Shown one piece after another: positions 46,881 through 59,460 of a stretch of DNA of 64,000 bases; the stretch's first letter is position 1, and each line of letters begins with the position of its first letter. Made by a program: the position numbers and the translations under genes. This DNA is from Valencia hispanica (taxonomy: Eukaryota; Chordata; Actinopteri; Cyprinodontiformes; Valenciidae), in the NCBI GenBank assembly GCA_963556495.2, contig OY747711.1, positions 31,262,914-31,326,913 on the forward strand. Direction: 5' to 3'. Under the pieces are notes generated by a model. It was not told where the DNA came from and did no database searches. It worked only from the letters and a program-made list of their open reading frames with translations.

Positions 46881-49800
46881 TGTCACATTCTCATTGCCAC
46901 TGATATTAAACATCTGAAGCATTTAAATCCAATTTACTATTGCAAAAATGTTACATTTGTATTTCAACATATCTTCAACATTTGAAAAACATCACAACAT
47001 GTGTAAAGCATAATCTACACCGCAAAGTTGAGAGATAAAAATGATTTTATCTTTATCCATGTTAAAATAGCTGAAAACGCTCAACCCTATCAGGCTTACA
47101 GCTGGCTAGTGAGCTATCAGCCCCAGCTAACAGCCCCAACAGATAGATTGGGCAAATGCCTTTATGTGCTAAACAATGTTTTCAGAAATCCACTGAAAAG
47201 AATTGTTCAATTAGAAAATCTAAAACTGAATAGACCAACTTACCACTCAACAAAAGACTTTCGCCAAACATAGGATGAAGTGTGCATGTTCTCTCCCAGC
47301 TAGCCAGAAATAATCTTTTCTTCTTCTTCTACTGCATTATTGCGGGTGGCGGACCAACTGTTAGGTGTGTTTCCGTCACCTACTGGGCTGGAGTATGAAT
47401 TAATTGCTGGAAAGTTGCTGACAAATGTCCTTTGTCTATGACTGCTTTTAGTTTTTTTTTAGATCTGAGATCTGGAACTAAGGTGTGCTGTACAGTAGCT
47501 TTGATTGATAGGTGTTTGTGTTCTATTTAAAAAATGGAGAAGCAACCTATCAGACATAGGATGACCAATCAGATTTAAGGGGTGGCATCGGCCACCCCTG
47601 GTCCCCACCCAGAATCGCCATTGACTACGGCACAAGAGATACAAGGGGAGGATTTCGATAACACACATCAAAGAAAATCATGTGCTGGAGTAGCTGTCCA
47701 CCAGATCCTTTAAGCTGAAGCCTTGATGAAGCTATTGGACTCAGGTGAATGTGCAGCACAAAGCAGCAGCCCTGCGCTCACTGAGAATCAGCAATATGAC
47801 AGAAGGGGGAGAGTAAGTGAGGAGTCACAGCACATACAAAAGCACAACCAGTTCATAATTAGGACTGTAGCTGTGTGTGTTTTAGGGGATCTGAGAAAGA
47901 ATTTTCCTGAAAACACTCAAGTTCATCCATCTGTCCGTCCGTCCGTCCGTCCGCCCGTCCATCCATCCATCCATTATTCATTTTATAAAGCATAGTTCTT
48001 TAAACAATCATGTTACTCATTTAATTATTCACGGTATAATTATTAAGTAATACATTTTTGGGAACAAGACTGTGCCTAAACCACTCCCAGTTTAATCCCA
48101 AGCCTCTGTATAAAAGTCTCTCATTCTGTAGCTTCTACATATGGAATCTACACACTCTCCTCCTTTTTCCAACAATAAACAGGGTTATTTGGGTTAGGCT
48201 TGCCCTGCTTACTTAGAAAGCTGCCCTGAACTCTACCAAAATATCATCAGAGTTTGTCCCTCTTCCTTTTCCATCTCACCTTTCTATTTAGGCGTAGCAT
48301 GCCTTAGATAACTCTTACGTATGCATTTTTGTTTCCATTTTCATTTCCATTTTCTGTGAAATCTAGGAAACAATCTTGTTCCAGACAGACACAATGGCCA
48401 AGCTATAACAGGTGTTGTCATCAAGTAAAACATGCTTATGCCAGTGAATACCGATGAAGTAGCACAAACAGACATTGTTTTTGTGCATTTAAAAACATTT
48501 TGTCCACAGAAACACTGCAGCTGTGACTAAACTATACGTTTGGAAGTTTAGGTAAACCGCGTTGATATGCTGGCAGTCTTGTTCCCGTGTTCATCACCAA
48601 CAAAGACATCAATGTGATAGTAACTCATAAAGGGAGAAAATTATGTTTTCAGTGACAGGGCCGGTTTATTGCAGTGGCAAACTGTCCTAAACTACTCCTC
48701 CCACTGTGATTTTAAAATGCCTTCCTTTCATCTGGATGATAAAGGAAGTACAAAATAAGTGTTTTGCCATCTGCAATAAAAGAAAATCTCTCTTTTTAAT
48801 GGCTCGGGTATAGGCGAGGGGCGAGTGCACCTTGCTGTTCATCTCCTGCGTATGAGTGCGAGCTGTCTGGTTGATGGCCATTATGGTTCCTACTGCTGCA
48901 TGTGCGTCCGCTCCACCGGGATCACTGAAGTGTTGGAGCTAACAAGCCAGGGATGCAGACAGAGAATGCACAAATGGGATTTTGTCCTGAAAGCTTTAAA
49001 CTTTGCTTCCTGTCTCCGGCTGGAAACTAAAGCGAGGACGCTAGGCATTTGCAGAGGTTGTCCTAGCTGTGTGCCCAAAGAGATGAGATGATTGCATCTG
49101 ATAATCTCGCTAATGATTAATGCTGAGGAGAAGAGTACATAAAGCTGATTGAGCATTGCTGATATCCAGAGATTTTGGGCTTGCTTTTCATCTTTCTTTT
49201 TTTCCTTATTCTTTTTTACCCAAGCTGTGTCTTATGCAGCCCCAGAGATATCCTCTCCGAAAAAGATATACAATATTCCTTTGCATTAGTTTAGGAGCAC
49301 GCACATAAGATGTGGGGCAGAGACTCATACAGACACATTAAAGTTCCCTCCCTAGATGCTTCTTCAGATAACAACAAATGCTGAACTCTTCCTCAGTCTT
49401 TCCTCTGTACTTCTCAGATACATGCAAACATAACTAAGAAGTAAACAATAAAGCTGCACAGTTCTGCCAGCCCAAGGTTAGCACAGATTAAAAGATGTGT
49501 CACTGATGGAGGAGACTCCTCCTTCATCCCTGGACTGTCACACTGTGTTTGGGAGCAACCCACTTCATTTTCACAGCATAATGGGTAAACAGAGTGTGAT
49601 CAGTCCAATTACCCCCTCATTGCAGAGGCATTCTGGCGGGAATGAGAGCTAGCCGCCTGGCAATGTTGCGGAGAGCAACAGTAGCACCTGCTGCCCAGAG
49701 CCCTCACTTGTATGAATCTCAATTTGTTTGTACAGCCGTGCCGAAATGCGGTGACCAAAAAGTGAGGCCTCTAAGGAGGATGGCACTGCTGCCTGGCTGT

Positions 49801-52173
49801 CTGCCTTGGTACTCTGATTACTGTTTCCTCTGTGCTGTCTCTGAATCCATTCAACATCACAAGGTACCTTTTCCGGCAATAAACTCATGTGGCTGTCAGT
49901 CCAGCTGGTGGATTGTGTTTTTTATTTCAAAGACTGTGAATTTTCTTTATCTCTTCACTACACTAAACTTGCTTCACAGATGATTATCATGCTGAGCAAT
50001 GATCTCCTGAGGAGAATCAAACTTCAATTCTAAACATGGATTTAAAAAACGTTTTTCATGTTTAAAAAAAAAAATCTAATTTAAAGTAAGATGAGATCAA
50101 AGGCCATACATTTTATTTCCCTCATACTACTGTAGTTAGCACTAATTACCATTACCATACATTTTGTGGAAATTGTTGAAAAATATTCTCAATTGTTTTC
50201 TTTCCCTTTTGCTGTAACATGGTTCTATGCCTCTCTTCAGTGATGTTCCTGTTGTCCTTGAGGAAGATGGAAATACTTATTTTATGGGTTTTCCCTGGGG
50301 AACTGTCTGGTGGCTGATGCAAACTTATCTTGCATATATTTCAGCTCCTCATTAACAGGCATTGTAATAACTTTTACAAGAAAACAATATTTTTTTTGTA
50401 GGCTGACTTACCATTTTTGGTAAGAGAGAGAGAGGGGGGTGGGGGTGGGGGGGGTTTCATCAGCAGGAAGTATAGCAAATGCCTTGCAGGATTCATTTGG
50501 CTCTACTAATTGAAACTAATACCTTTCAAATAGCTTATTGATTTGGAATGATGCTTAATTTTTCAAATGTGGACAGTAAAAATGAATGAACAACAGAAAA
50601 TCTGATGGAGAGGAGATTAAAAGAGCACTGGGAGCTTGGTCCCTCACTGCTTAAAACTCACAATTATAAAGTCAAACATACACTGCATGGGACATGACAT
50701 AACTTTAGGGTTTCTTTAAAACCATCATGTTGGCAATCTGAAAAACAAACAAAAAGAAGAATAAAACAGGCAAAACCCAAAACAAGAAAATAATATATTC
50801 CAAATGTGATTGGCCACCCAAATATGTCAAGAGTTAAACATTACTTTTGTTAAATCAAAGAGAAATCTGACTGTTTTTCCAATCATCTGAAATCTTGTAT
50901 CATTTGTAGTTGAGGATCTAAAATACATGGATAGGTCAAACTGAAACTAGATTATTTTTCACAAAAATATATTTGTGAAGCCCAAAACACAAAATCAAAA
51001 ACAGGTATTCTTAGTTTACTGAAACATTTAAGAAAATATCCACAGATTCTTTGAGCAAATATTTTGCATATTGTATCTTTGTACATGCTCCAGGCCAGTG
51101 TTTTTTCTCTTTAGCCCAGGAAGGCACTGCTGATGTCTCTGGTACACAGAAGCCAATGCACGTTATGAAAACTGCTGTGATGTCTCTTACTGCAATGAAT
51201 CCACATGCAGCTTATTTCTTGTTTTTTTTCCTCCACTAAACCTTTCATTAATATCCTTGCATGCAGCACTCTGTCAGCAGCCAAATTCGTTAGTAATGAC
51301 CTTTTGTGGGTTACCCTCCTTGTGTAGGGTGTCTATGCCTGTCTGATGGACATCTGTCAAGTCAGCAGTTTCTCTCATGATTGTGTGTCCTATGCCATCA
51401 TGAGCAAGATTAGTAAGACTGCTTCAGTCTAGGATATAACACCACATTCATGTAATAAGAAAGTTTTTTTTTTGCTCTGATATGAACTTTTATATTTCTG
51501 ATAGCCGTAAGCAATTATTAAAGTCAACCAAAATAAATGTTTTTGCTTGCACTCTGTCTATGAAGTGTATACGATTATGTTTTCCTCTTCCAATTGGATT
51601 ACTGACATAGAGTAACTTTTCAATTTTCTGTCTAGGTGGATCTATTAGGATGCACTTCTAAAACCTTAATAATGCTTATGTCCTTGGACTAGTATGAGAA
51701 GGCATGCAGCGTTTTCTTTTAGTGGTCAAAAATAATATCCTCTTATAGGGACAAGAGAACAGAAAATTCTGCACATCAGCAGCATCACAGCTTGGAACAA
51801 TAATAGTAAATCTGGATCTTTATCAGCAGTCCAAGTTAATATCTTGCAAATGAACTCTTCCACATAACTCAGGCGTGCACAGCTGACAGGTGAATCTGCT
51901 GCTGATTGATGCCAGCAAATTATGTTTTTCTCCCCAGTCGTTTCAAAGGCAAAATGTTGCCTCAGATTGAACGCTGTTATGCAAAGCACAACTCATTTTT
52001 TTCTGTGAACGGCTTTAACTCTGTCAGGCGCTGCTCAGGATAACTTCCACAGGTTTTCACGAGCAGCCAGAGATGTTAGAGAATAAAACCCTAGATCGTG
52101 GAATGATTTCAAGATGATTTCAAGGCTTTAAAATCTCTCTCCTCTCCTCTTCTTTTTCTTTTCTTTTTTCCAG
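46881..52173. other. Upstream region of the SorCS gene, mostly unique
   Basis: I see no coding frame or transposon ends that I can support over more than 5 kb, which is repeat-poor compared with the rest of the window. A tetranucleotide repeat lies at 47928-47972 and a G-rich tract at about 50430-50452. Promoter and enhancers of the downstream gene may lie here, but nothing in the sequence proves it. Confidence 0.45.
47928..47972. repeat. GTCC/ATCC tetranucleotide microsatellite
   Basis: Runs of CATC, GTCC and CATC units: ctgtccgtccgtccgtccg then ccatccatccatcc. Confidence 0.9.
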
Positions 52174-52415
52174 ACGTCCTCATGAGCTCTATACTACCCG
52201 TTCTTGTAGATACTCTCTGCTGGCGCGCTTGCCTGGTGCGCAGCGCCTCCCCAACTGGTCCCTCACGTTGACAAATTCTTGGACGTGAGTGGTTCTGCTG
52301 AATGGATTTTTTTTTTTACTTTGCAAAAATGATGCGCTGAATATCTGAGAAGTCCAACATCTCTGTCGCACTATATCTTCTCTGCACAGGAAGGCTGCCC
52401 GATTTGGAGAGCACA
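52174..52415 (+). promoter_or_regulatory. Probable 5' UTR of the SorCS gene, with a candidate upstream splice acceptor and uORFs
   Basis: A long pyrimidine tract (about 52136-52171) ends in CAG at 52171-52173 and looks like a strong 3' splice site, so the coding exon may be preceded by a non-coding exon. Alternatively it is just a CT-rich promoter tract. The leader contains an upstream ATG at 52182 opening a 29-codon frame that stops at 52269-52271, and a short ATGATGCGCTGA frame near 52330. Around 52220-52250 there is a small GC-rich stretch. I see no clear TATA box. Confidence 0.45.
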
Positions 52416-53057
52416 ATGACACTTTGGTCATTTTGGAGTTGCTTTCTTTTGGCTTGCATTCAGCTTTCCCCCTTTCACCTCAAGTTGGGAGCTCGGGCGG
52501 AGATAAGTTTTCCTAAATTGGTCAACAGATTTTATCCCTTGGAGGTTACATCGCCGATGAGACGCGAGATCAGAAAATCTGTGGGGATCAAAGTCTCGCT
52601 CAAAGTCGGGTACCGCAATGAAGTTTTAAACACGACTGAAACTGAAGGAACTTCCGAATACGCGCATGAGGTGAAAAATGAAAGCATGATTGAAAATGAC
52701 CCAGTGTTAAAAAATATTAGCAATCTCCAAACACCAGACAAAAAGTGTGACAACATTTCAAGAACAGTGATAGAAACACCAAAATCCACATTTTCAATCG
52801 GGGAGAGGAAGACAAGGAGTGTCGGCGTTTCTTCCAACGACAATTTGGACAGGAGTATGACTGGAGAAGCGCAGATGTCCGTGGGAACTGTTCAAGGTGC
52901 TTCCAACTTCAGAAGCGACTACCGGCGCACAGGGGAGGAAAGCAGGGGCTCCAACCCGAAGCAGAGCGAGCCTCACCTGGACACCTCCACTTTTGCTCTG
53001 TCGGGAGACTCGGAGCACAACCAGGCGATGGTGCACTGGTCCGGGCAGAATAGCAGC
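52416..53057 (+). CDS. sorcs1/sorcs3: First coding exon of a SorCS-type VPS10-domain sorting receptor (SorCS1/SorCS3-like), partial
   Basis: SorCS proteins are type I membrane receptors that sort cargo between the Golgi, endosomes and cell surface, mostly in neurons. Seen here: 214 codons from the ATG at 52416. Residues 2-20 are a hydrophobic signal peptide (WSFWSCFLLACIQL). A polar, low-complexity stretch of about 170 residues follows, with a furin-like RKTR at about residue 134. The last ~25 residues contain GDSEHNQAMVHWSGQNSS, which closely matches the start of the VPS10 domain in vertebrate SorCS1 and SorCS3 as I know them. The frame stops soon after a good splice donor (AGC|GTGAGT), phase 0, so the exon ends at 53057. 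An in-frame TTG lies 12 nt before the ATG; the ATG is the likely start. The propeptide is poorly conserved in this family, so I cannot separate paralogs 1 and 3. No following exon is seen in the window. Confidence 0.87.
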
Positions 53058-53063
53058 GTGAGT
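53058..53063 (+). other. Splice donor of the SorCS first coding exon
   Basis: The bases GTGAGT follow codon AGC directly and fit the vertebrate donor consensus. In known SorCS proteins the sequence continues with Val-Ile-Leu after HWSGxNSS. The genomic frame instead reads VSFS and a stop, as expected when reading into an intron. Confidence 0.85.
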
Positions 53064-55158
53064 TTCAGTTAAACAAAACACTCCATTTAAGGTCATAAGG
53101 GTTAAAAAATTACCTTTACTAGCTTATATGCTGTTGTCTTTATTATTACCCGTCTTGAAAGTTAAAGGTTTTAGATGTTTTTTAGAAAACCACATTTTAC
53201 GTACGGCTTTCTCAGCGCGCATATAAATAAATATTTATGCCTGACAAACACTTAGGCACCTAACAATATATATATATATATTTTTGCCATTTCTGCATTA
53301 ATGATACTGCTTTCTGTTATCAACATCCCCTCTGAGTGTTTGAGTGCATGCAGTCTTCATGTTTATATATCTGCGCTTTTTTTCAAAGAAGAATCATTTA
53401 TTCAACTAACTGTCACTTGAACTTTAAATTAATATCCTTCCTTGCAAGTAAATTTGACGAGGCACAGAGCTGTGGGAGGGTGCAGGCATTTTGGCAGCAA
53501 TCACAACACATTAATTATTTATGAAATAATCAAGTAATGTCTCCTAGAGAGGTGTAAGAACTACAATTAGAATAACTGTGTCCAACCTGGGCCCCTAATG
53601 TGACGCTGATGAAAGCATCTGACCTTTTAGCAAATTAAACAGTTTTATTATTGACAGTAAACTCATGCTTAGTTGATAAATGTTGTTGCTCTGTATGCCT
53701 GCTGTCTTGATAAATCCAGGTTTAACGGTGCAAAGGCAGCTCAAATACGTGCCAAGACATTGGTGTACCCCCCTTTCATACACACACATTCACTACATAC
53801 ACGACACATATCGTGGGTCCACACAATTTTACTAACACACAGACAAAGGCGAGGTGATTTTATCTCTACCTTTAAATATGCAGCATGCAAGCATGTTTGC
53901 AAGGAGCAGGATTTATCAGAACCGAAGATCTCCAAACAACAAAGAGCCTTGTACTAAAGCTGCTGCTCTCTATATTTCTTCCCTTTTTTACTTCAGGTAA
54001 CTTAGATCAACTTAGTCTAGTGAGCAAAATACTTTGTCAGAAACAATCATTTCACTCCACATTTAATCACTTCCACAACCCAGTGAAAGAGCTAATATTC
54101 CTATGTTTTAAGACATCCAGATCAATGTCTTTATATAATTCCATCGTTAATTGCTTTTCTTATCTGTTCCATTTTCTATTATATGGTGCATATTATTATG
54201 TTCACAGACTTTTTGCTATGTTGAAGCGCTTTTGATGTCATAAAACCTCATGTGTGATGGATAGTGAAATGTGTGGTTGGTTTCTGGATGTCTTTGCCAT
54301 TGATGATTCCATTGATTCCTTTTTCTTTTACCACACAACAGTATTCACAGGATCTCTGATGAGCTTGTCACTACAGACAGTCAACATTTTAGATTTATAC
54401 AGTCTGGACTCCAGTCTGTGGTCCTGAAAGTACAAGTGAAACTGCAGAGCTTAAATTTATGGGGTTTTACGACTGGATGTTAGAGCTCAGGCTATATTAG
54501 ATGTAAATGACTGATAATAAATTCAATCTTAAAGGGACATTTGAAGGAAAATTACTTCAGTCCTGCGGTCCAGGGTAGTTCTATCAAATTTTCACTCCAA
54601 GACATTGCCTGCGATTTGGCCAATATGTCAAATCCCACAGGAAGAAAAATGAGAGAGATGTTGAAGGTGATGGTGAAAAGTGCCAGCAGGGGATCTTCTG
54701 AGTTCAGAATTGATAAAGAATCTCATCGTATAAAAACCCTGAACCTGTCCACGAGTCAGTGTTCCAACTATCATTTGATTTCTGGGATTGTCTAAGACAT
54801 CAAAGCCTGAAGTCGTAGCCCCCTGGACTCTGACTTTAAGAGAGATAACATTGATTGGGCTCAACCATGGGAATAAAACATATACCCCACAGATTCCCTT
54901 TAAAATTCATGCTCCTTAACTGTGTGTAGTATTGATTGGCGGTGCATGTGTTTTGTTGCTTAAATCTGTCCTGAATGTGAATGGGAAAAGTGATAAAACG
55001 GCATATGATTTGAAATGATGCTGTTTCAATTTGAAGGGAAAAGAAATTGCACAAATTAGAAATACCAACACTGCAACGCTACAAGAGCAAGCGTGTATAA
55101 GCAGTGGATAGATGGATGGATACCAACATGGCTGGTGATATTGCATGTGGTAAAGTTG
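53064..55158 (+). other. Start of SorCS intron 1, unique sequence
   Basis: This stretch is AT-rich with a short AT repeat at about 53265-53281 and a small GGATGGAT-like remnant near 55090-55120. I see no exon, and nothing resembling the expected second SorCS exon. Confidence 0.6.
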
Positions 55159-56177
55159 CAGTGCCTTGCATAAATCATGTTACAACCACAAAATTAATTG
55201 TATTATATATAGATTTTTTGTTATAAACTAACACAAAATAGTACACAATTGTGGAGTGGAAGGAAGATGATAGGCTACATAGTTTTGTATTTTATAATAA
55301 AAAATGTAAAAAAAAAATTGTGCAAATACATTAGTCTCCCTTTATGTTCACACCCCTAAATAAAATCAAATGCAAACAACAGCCTTCAGAGCTCAGGTAA
55401 TTACTAAATAGATTCAACCTCCAAACAGTTTTATTTGAGTACAAATAGAGGTATTCTGTAAAAGCCAGGCAAGGAAAGCACTGAAGATAAAGCAACGGGA
55501 GTTGTAACTCTGGAGATGCTGCAGAGATCCACAGCTCAGGTGAAACAATTTAGTAGCACAACTATTAGCTGTCCAATCCACAAATATGCCCTTTATGGAA
55601 AGTGGCAAGATTTTTTAATTGTTCATGGAAAGCTCTAAGATACATCTCTGCAGTTTGCCACAAGTTGTGTAGGAAACATCGCTGTGTAGTCTAAAACAAA
55701 CACCTAGAAAACAACATCCTCACAGTGAATCATGGTGGTAATGTTATGCTGTGGGGATGCTTTCCTTCAGGGAAGTTTGTGAGGGCTGATGAGGAAGTGA
55801 ATCAGGTAAATGTAGAACAATCCTGGAAGTAAACCTGTTAAAAGTCACAAATGACTTGAGACTGAGTTGGATGTTCACCTTCAGCAGGAAAACGAACATA
55901 CAGTTCATTTATGCTCTGTATCCATTCTCACTGAGCATGAGCTATTTAGCACAGAAAAATGGGCATATATGCGCAAAGGTGGTGGAGGTATACCATAAAA
56001 CTCAGGGAGGGATAAATTAATATACACCACACAAAAAAATGTTGAAAAACAATGCGTCTTTTTCCTTCTGCATCTCAAACATGCAGTTGTTTCTGTTGGT
56101 CTATCACATAAAATCCTTTCAAATTATGTTGATGTTTTCAGTTGAAATGTGGCAAAACTAGTACTTCACAAAGACTG
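55159..56177 (+). mobile_element. Tc1-like transposon, internally deleted
   Basis: Starts CAGTGCCTTGCATAAA and ends with tggtctatcacataaaatcc...acttcacaaagactg, the inverted counterpart of ccaacacaaa-type sequence near its left end. Inside are transposase relics (ctctggagatgctgcagagatccacagc at 55510-55537; gcaggaaaacgaacatac at about 55884). At 1019 bp it lacks roughly a third of a full copy. It lies in SorCS intron 1. Confidence 0.8.
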
Positions 56178-56652
56178 TGAAATATGTTTGTTTTCTCTCT
56201 CTCACATGAGTGCTCAAGCTATAACTGCTGGTAATCCATCTTAACAGCTGTTCCAGCACGTATTACACTAGTCCAGTGGATGCAAAGCCATCCTCCCCTT
56301 AAAGACAGACGTCTTAGTGTGCAAACTAGTTAATGATGATCATGGAGTTTATTGGCAGCCAAATGATTTTGGGCTCCTGATTGACAATTCTTGCAAGCTC
56401 CTCACAGACTGCTGATCAAACCAGGACAGAGTGTTTGAGCTGAGGACATTAATGAGCATCTTTATTGACTACACATCCCCGGAGCTTCTTCTGTGCGTCG
56501 CTGTAAATAATGTTCTTATAGAGAAAGGGTCTGATCATCTTTACTGGCCTGCTGTTGAAACTTCCTTTAAGAGGTGCCAGGCATTGATATGGCTGGCTTC
56601 TCTCCTCTTTTTCCATTCTGCCTTTTGAGGTGGAATTAGTCAAACTAATGTG
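56178..56652. other. Intronic, no supported feature
   Basis: The frame at 56431-56628 shows no motif. Confidence 0.4.
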
Positions 56653-56883
56653 TCAGTTCTGTAATGTCGTCTTTTTTTGTTGTGAGTTACTGAGAATTAG
56701 ACAGCCCCCCTGGGTCGTGTTGTCAGAACGCTTAATCAAAACGAGGCCATTATTGTTCCTCATAATCTCATTGGTATAAATAGACAATAAAAAAGAGGAA
56801 ATGACATGGCCCTGGGGGACACCTGTGTTTAAAACCGTTTCATTACATAGACAGCCATTCCATTTAATGCGCCAGAAATTCAT
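56653..56883 (-). pseudogene. LINE reverse transcriptase fragment
   Basis: The minus-strand frame reads VLNTGVPQGHVISSFLLSIY (about 56835-56776), the conserved TGxPQGxxxSxxL block of LINE polymerases, followed by NGLVLIKRSDNTT, where the catalytic SDD box has become SDN. Less than 100 codons remain. It resembles the same assemblage as the 22.9-kb LINE. Confidence 0.72.
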
Positions 56884-57788
56884 TGATCCATAAAATCAAA
56901 TGACATGGGTTCCCAAATCACAGAGGTGTTTGACCAGAATTTGGTTCTGTTACAGGATGATGAAAAGAGCATTACAAACCTTACATTAGTGATACATAGC
57001 AGCAGGTAAAAGGTAGAAGTTTCTTTTGTTTTGATAATTTCTTGAAATGCATACAGTATTCTGCATACTGCAAATCCGATTTCAAATTTTAAATGCCTTT
57101 TCTTACCAAACAAAACTCTTTCATGGTGTTCAGTAAAACAGTTAAGTTAAGATAAAGCTTTTATCCATGAACTTTTTATCATCCTCTGGCCCCCTGCTTT
57201 TCATCGGAGGGGTGTTAATTCACGCTATGCTTGATGAAAGCCAAAAACAGTTCATGCCTTCATATTTGATTACAAGTTTCTTTCCCTCTGTGTTGCACTT
57301 TATATTTGATTACTGTCCAGTACTCTACTCCTCTTTAAGTTTTTTTCCCCTTCTAATTTTATATTTATTTCATAGCAAATATTAGTTTGTGCTTTTTTGT
57401 AAAATTGTAACTACCAGCACAAAACAAATAAAAAAAATATTTTTTCCCTACCAGGCATTCTTGTCCTCACATGCTTGTCTCTGGAGGTGTCAACACCACA
57501 CACTTGTTCATTAATCCCACTTGTCCTAAGCCTTTAGGGTGCACTGTCCACTGATGGAAACATAAGATGCTGACGGAAACTGCGACTGTGTGCTGTATAA
57601 AACACAGAGTACAGCCATTTATCCAGTCATTGTGACCACAGCAATTGCAGATGTGTGCTTTTAGTGAGGTTGATTCTATTTTTGTTGGCCAGTTGCGATG
57701 GCTTCTAATGAGGAGAAGTGACATCTTTATCTGAGCTCCCAATTTTGCTAAAGGTCGTTTTCTAAGATTACTTAATAAATGCTGATTT
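56884..57788. other. Intronic, no supported feature
   Basis: AT-rich. Frames at 57167-57385 and minus 57467-57742 have no recognised domain. Confidence 0.4.
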
Positions 57789-58139
57789 CAGTGCCTTGCA
57801 AACGTTTTCAAACCTCTTCAACTTTGTCACACTTTCTCATGTTAGAACCACAATCTTTAGGTTATTTTATTAAAATATTATGTGATAGACCAACACAAAG
57901 TAGTACATAGTTGTGCGGTTGAAGAAAAAACCGATACATAGTTTTAAATTTTTTTGATAAATAACAATCTGTTAAATTTTGTATGCATTTGTATTCCACT
58001 CCACTATACTCTAATACCCCTAAATAGAATCCATAGCAACCAGTTGCTTTCAAATGTCACCGAATTAGTAAGTAGACTCCATCTCTATATTATTAACCTC
58101 CATATAGATACAGCCAGTATGTGAAGGTTTGTTAGAGAA

Positions 58140-59250
58140 CATAAGTAAACAAACAGCATAGTGAAGATCAAGGAATAAAGCAGATAGATCGGCGATAACA
58201 TTGTGGAGAAGCTTAACACAGGGTTATTTTATAAACAATATCCTAAGCTTAAAGATATCACAGCGAATTGTTCAGTCTAACGTTAAAACATTGATAGAGA
58301 ATTGTTTGACTACCGGCCTGAATTGACAAGCAGTGTAAGGAGAGCATTAATCAGAGAAGGAGCCAAATGGCCCAAGGTTACTCCGGAGGAGTTGCAGAGA
58401 CCGCCAACTAAGATGGTAGAATTTGTTGAAAAGACACGCATGACTTGGGCACTCCATAAATTCTGCCAAAATAACTCCCATTTGCAGTTCACCATAGGCA
58501 TAAAAGGGAGCACAGCAAACATGCAGAATAAGGTTCTCTGGTCAGATAAGACCAAAATCTAACTTTCTGACCTTCATGAAAAACACTATGTGTGATGGAA
58601 AGCGAATACGATGGACATATCAGAGTAAAACACTGTAGAGGTAGGAACATGATTTCGGGAGAGCTGGCTGGGGTTATTAGAAGAATGGATAGGGCTAACT
58701 TCAGAGCAATTCTGAAAGAAAACCTGTTAAGAGGTTGAACAAAAACTTGAGACTGCCCCAGAATTTCACCTTCCTACAGGATGATGACATTAAACATAGA
58801 GCCAGAGCTACAATGGAATGGTTTAAATCAGTGGTGTCCAAAGTCAGTCCTCAGGGGCTGGTATCCTGTATGTTTTAGTTCTCTCCCTCGTTGAACACAC
58901 CTGAATCAAATGATGGTTCATTAGCAGACCTCTGCAGAACATTATGGCATGCTATGGAGATAGTTGGATGATTTGAATCAGTTGTGTTTGAGCAGAGACT
59001 CATCTAAAGCTGTCAGGACACCGGCCTTTGAGGACTGGAGCTGGACACCCAGGTTTAGATTAAAGCATATTCATGTGGTGGAATTGGTCAAAGCAAAGTA
59101 CATTTCTAACTGAGAATCTGTGTCACATAAACTATCCAATCTGACGGAGCCTTAAAAGAACTTGCTAAAAAGAATGGGTAAAACCCTAGTTTCTAGATGT
59201 GTAAAGCTTATAGAGACACATCCCAAAACACGTGCAGTAAAAGTGTGACC
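58140..59250 (+). pseudogene. Tc1-like transposase pseudogene
   Basis: The gene starts near 58150 (agtgaagatcaaggaataaag, its ATG apparently mutated). The helix-turn-helix part follows (ttgtggagaagcttaac; RRALIREGAKWPKVTPEELQ at 58332-58391). The first catalytic region reads LWSDKTKI (about 58539-58562; Tc1 proteins have SDET, so D is kept and E is changed). The second is ttcctacaggatgatgacattaaacataga (about 58769-58800). A hAT interrupts it at 58829, and stops are frequent. Confidence 0.82.
58829..59052. mobile_element. Short non-autonomous hAT (Charlie-like) inside the Tc1 gene
   Basis: Begins CAGTGGTGTCCAAAGTCAG and ends GGAGCTGGACACCCAG; the outer bases pair imperfectly. Flanks are GTTTAAAT (58821-58828) and GTTTAGAT (59053-59060), an 8-bp duplication with one later change. 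The host sequence resumes as taaagcatattcatg, as in uninterrupted Tc1 copies. Confidence 0.88.
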
Positions 59251-59460
59251 CAGGGGGGATGGGTACAAATGATTGACACAATTTCCATATTTTCATTTGT
59301 AAAACATCTGAAAAAGTGTGTTTTTCCTTCTGCTTTGAAATGTATAAATCCTTTATATTGGCCAGCCCCACAAAAATACAAGTGAAAAACAATTGAAGCT
59401 TTTGGTTCCAACAAGGCAGGATGTGAAAAAGATCACAAATTCTCCTTGCAACTTACTGTA

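Larger units (their letters stand above)
57789..59458 (+). mobile_element. Tc1-like transposon with a nested hAT
   Basis: Starts CAGTGCCTTGCAAACG and ends ctccttgcaacttactg followed by TA (59459-59460). The left subterminal part (tgtgatagaccaacacaaag) is of the same family as 55159-56177. Minus the nested 224-bp hAT and its duplicated 8 bp the length is about 1.44 kb, close to full. Confidence 0.85.

Noticed and set aside
49642..49983. 113-codon open frame upstream of SorCS considered as another gene
   Set aside because: No similarity to a protein family that I know, and no splice or promoter evidence.
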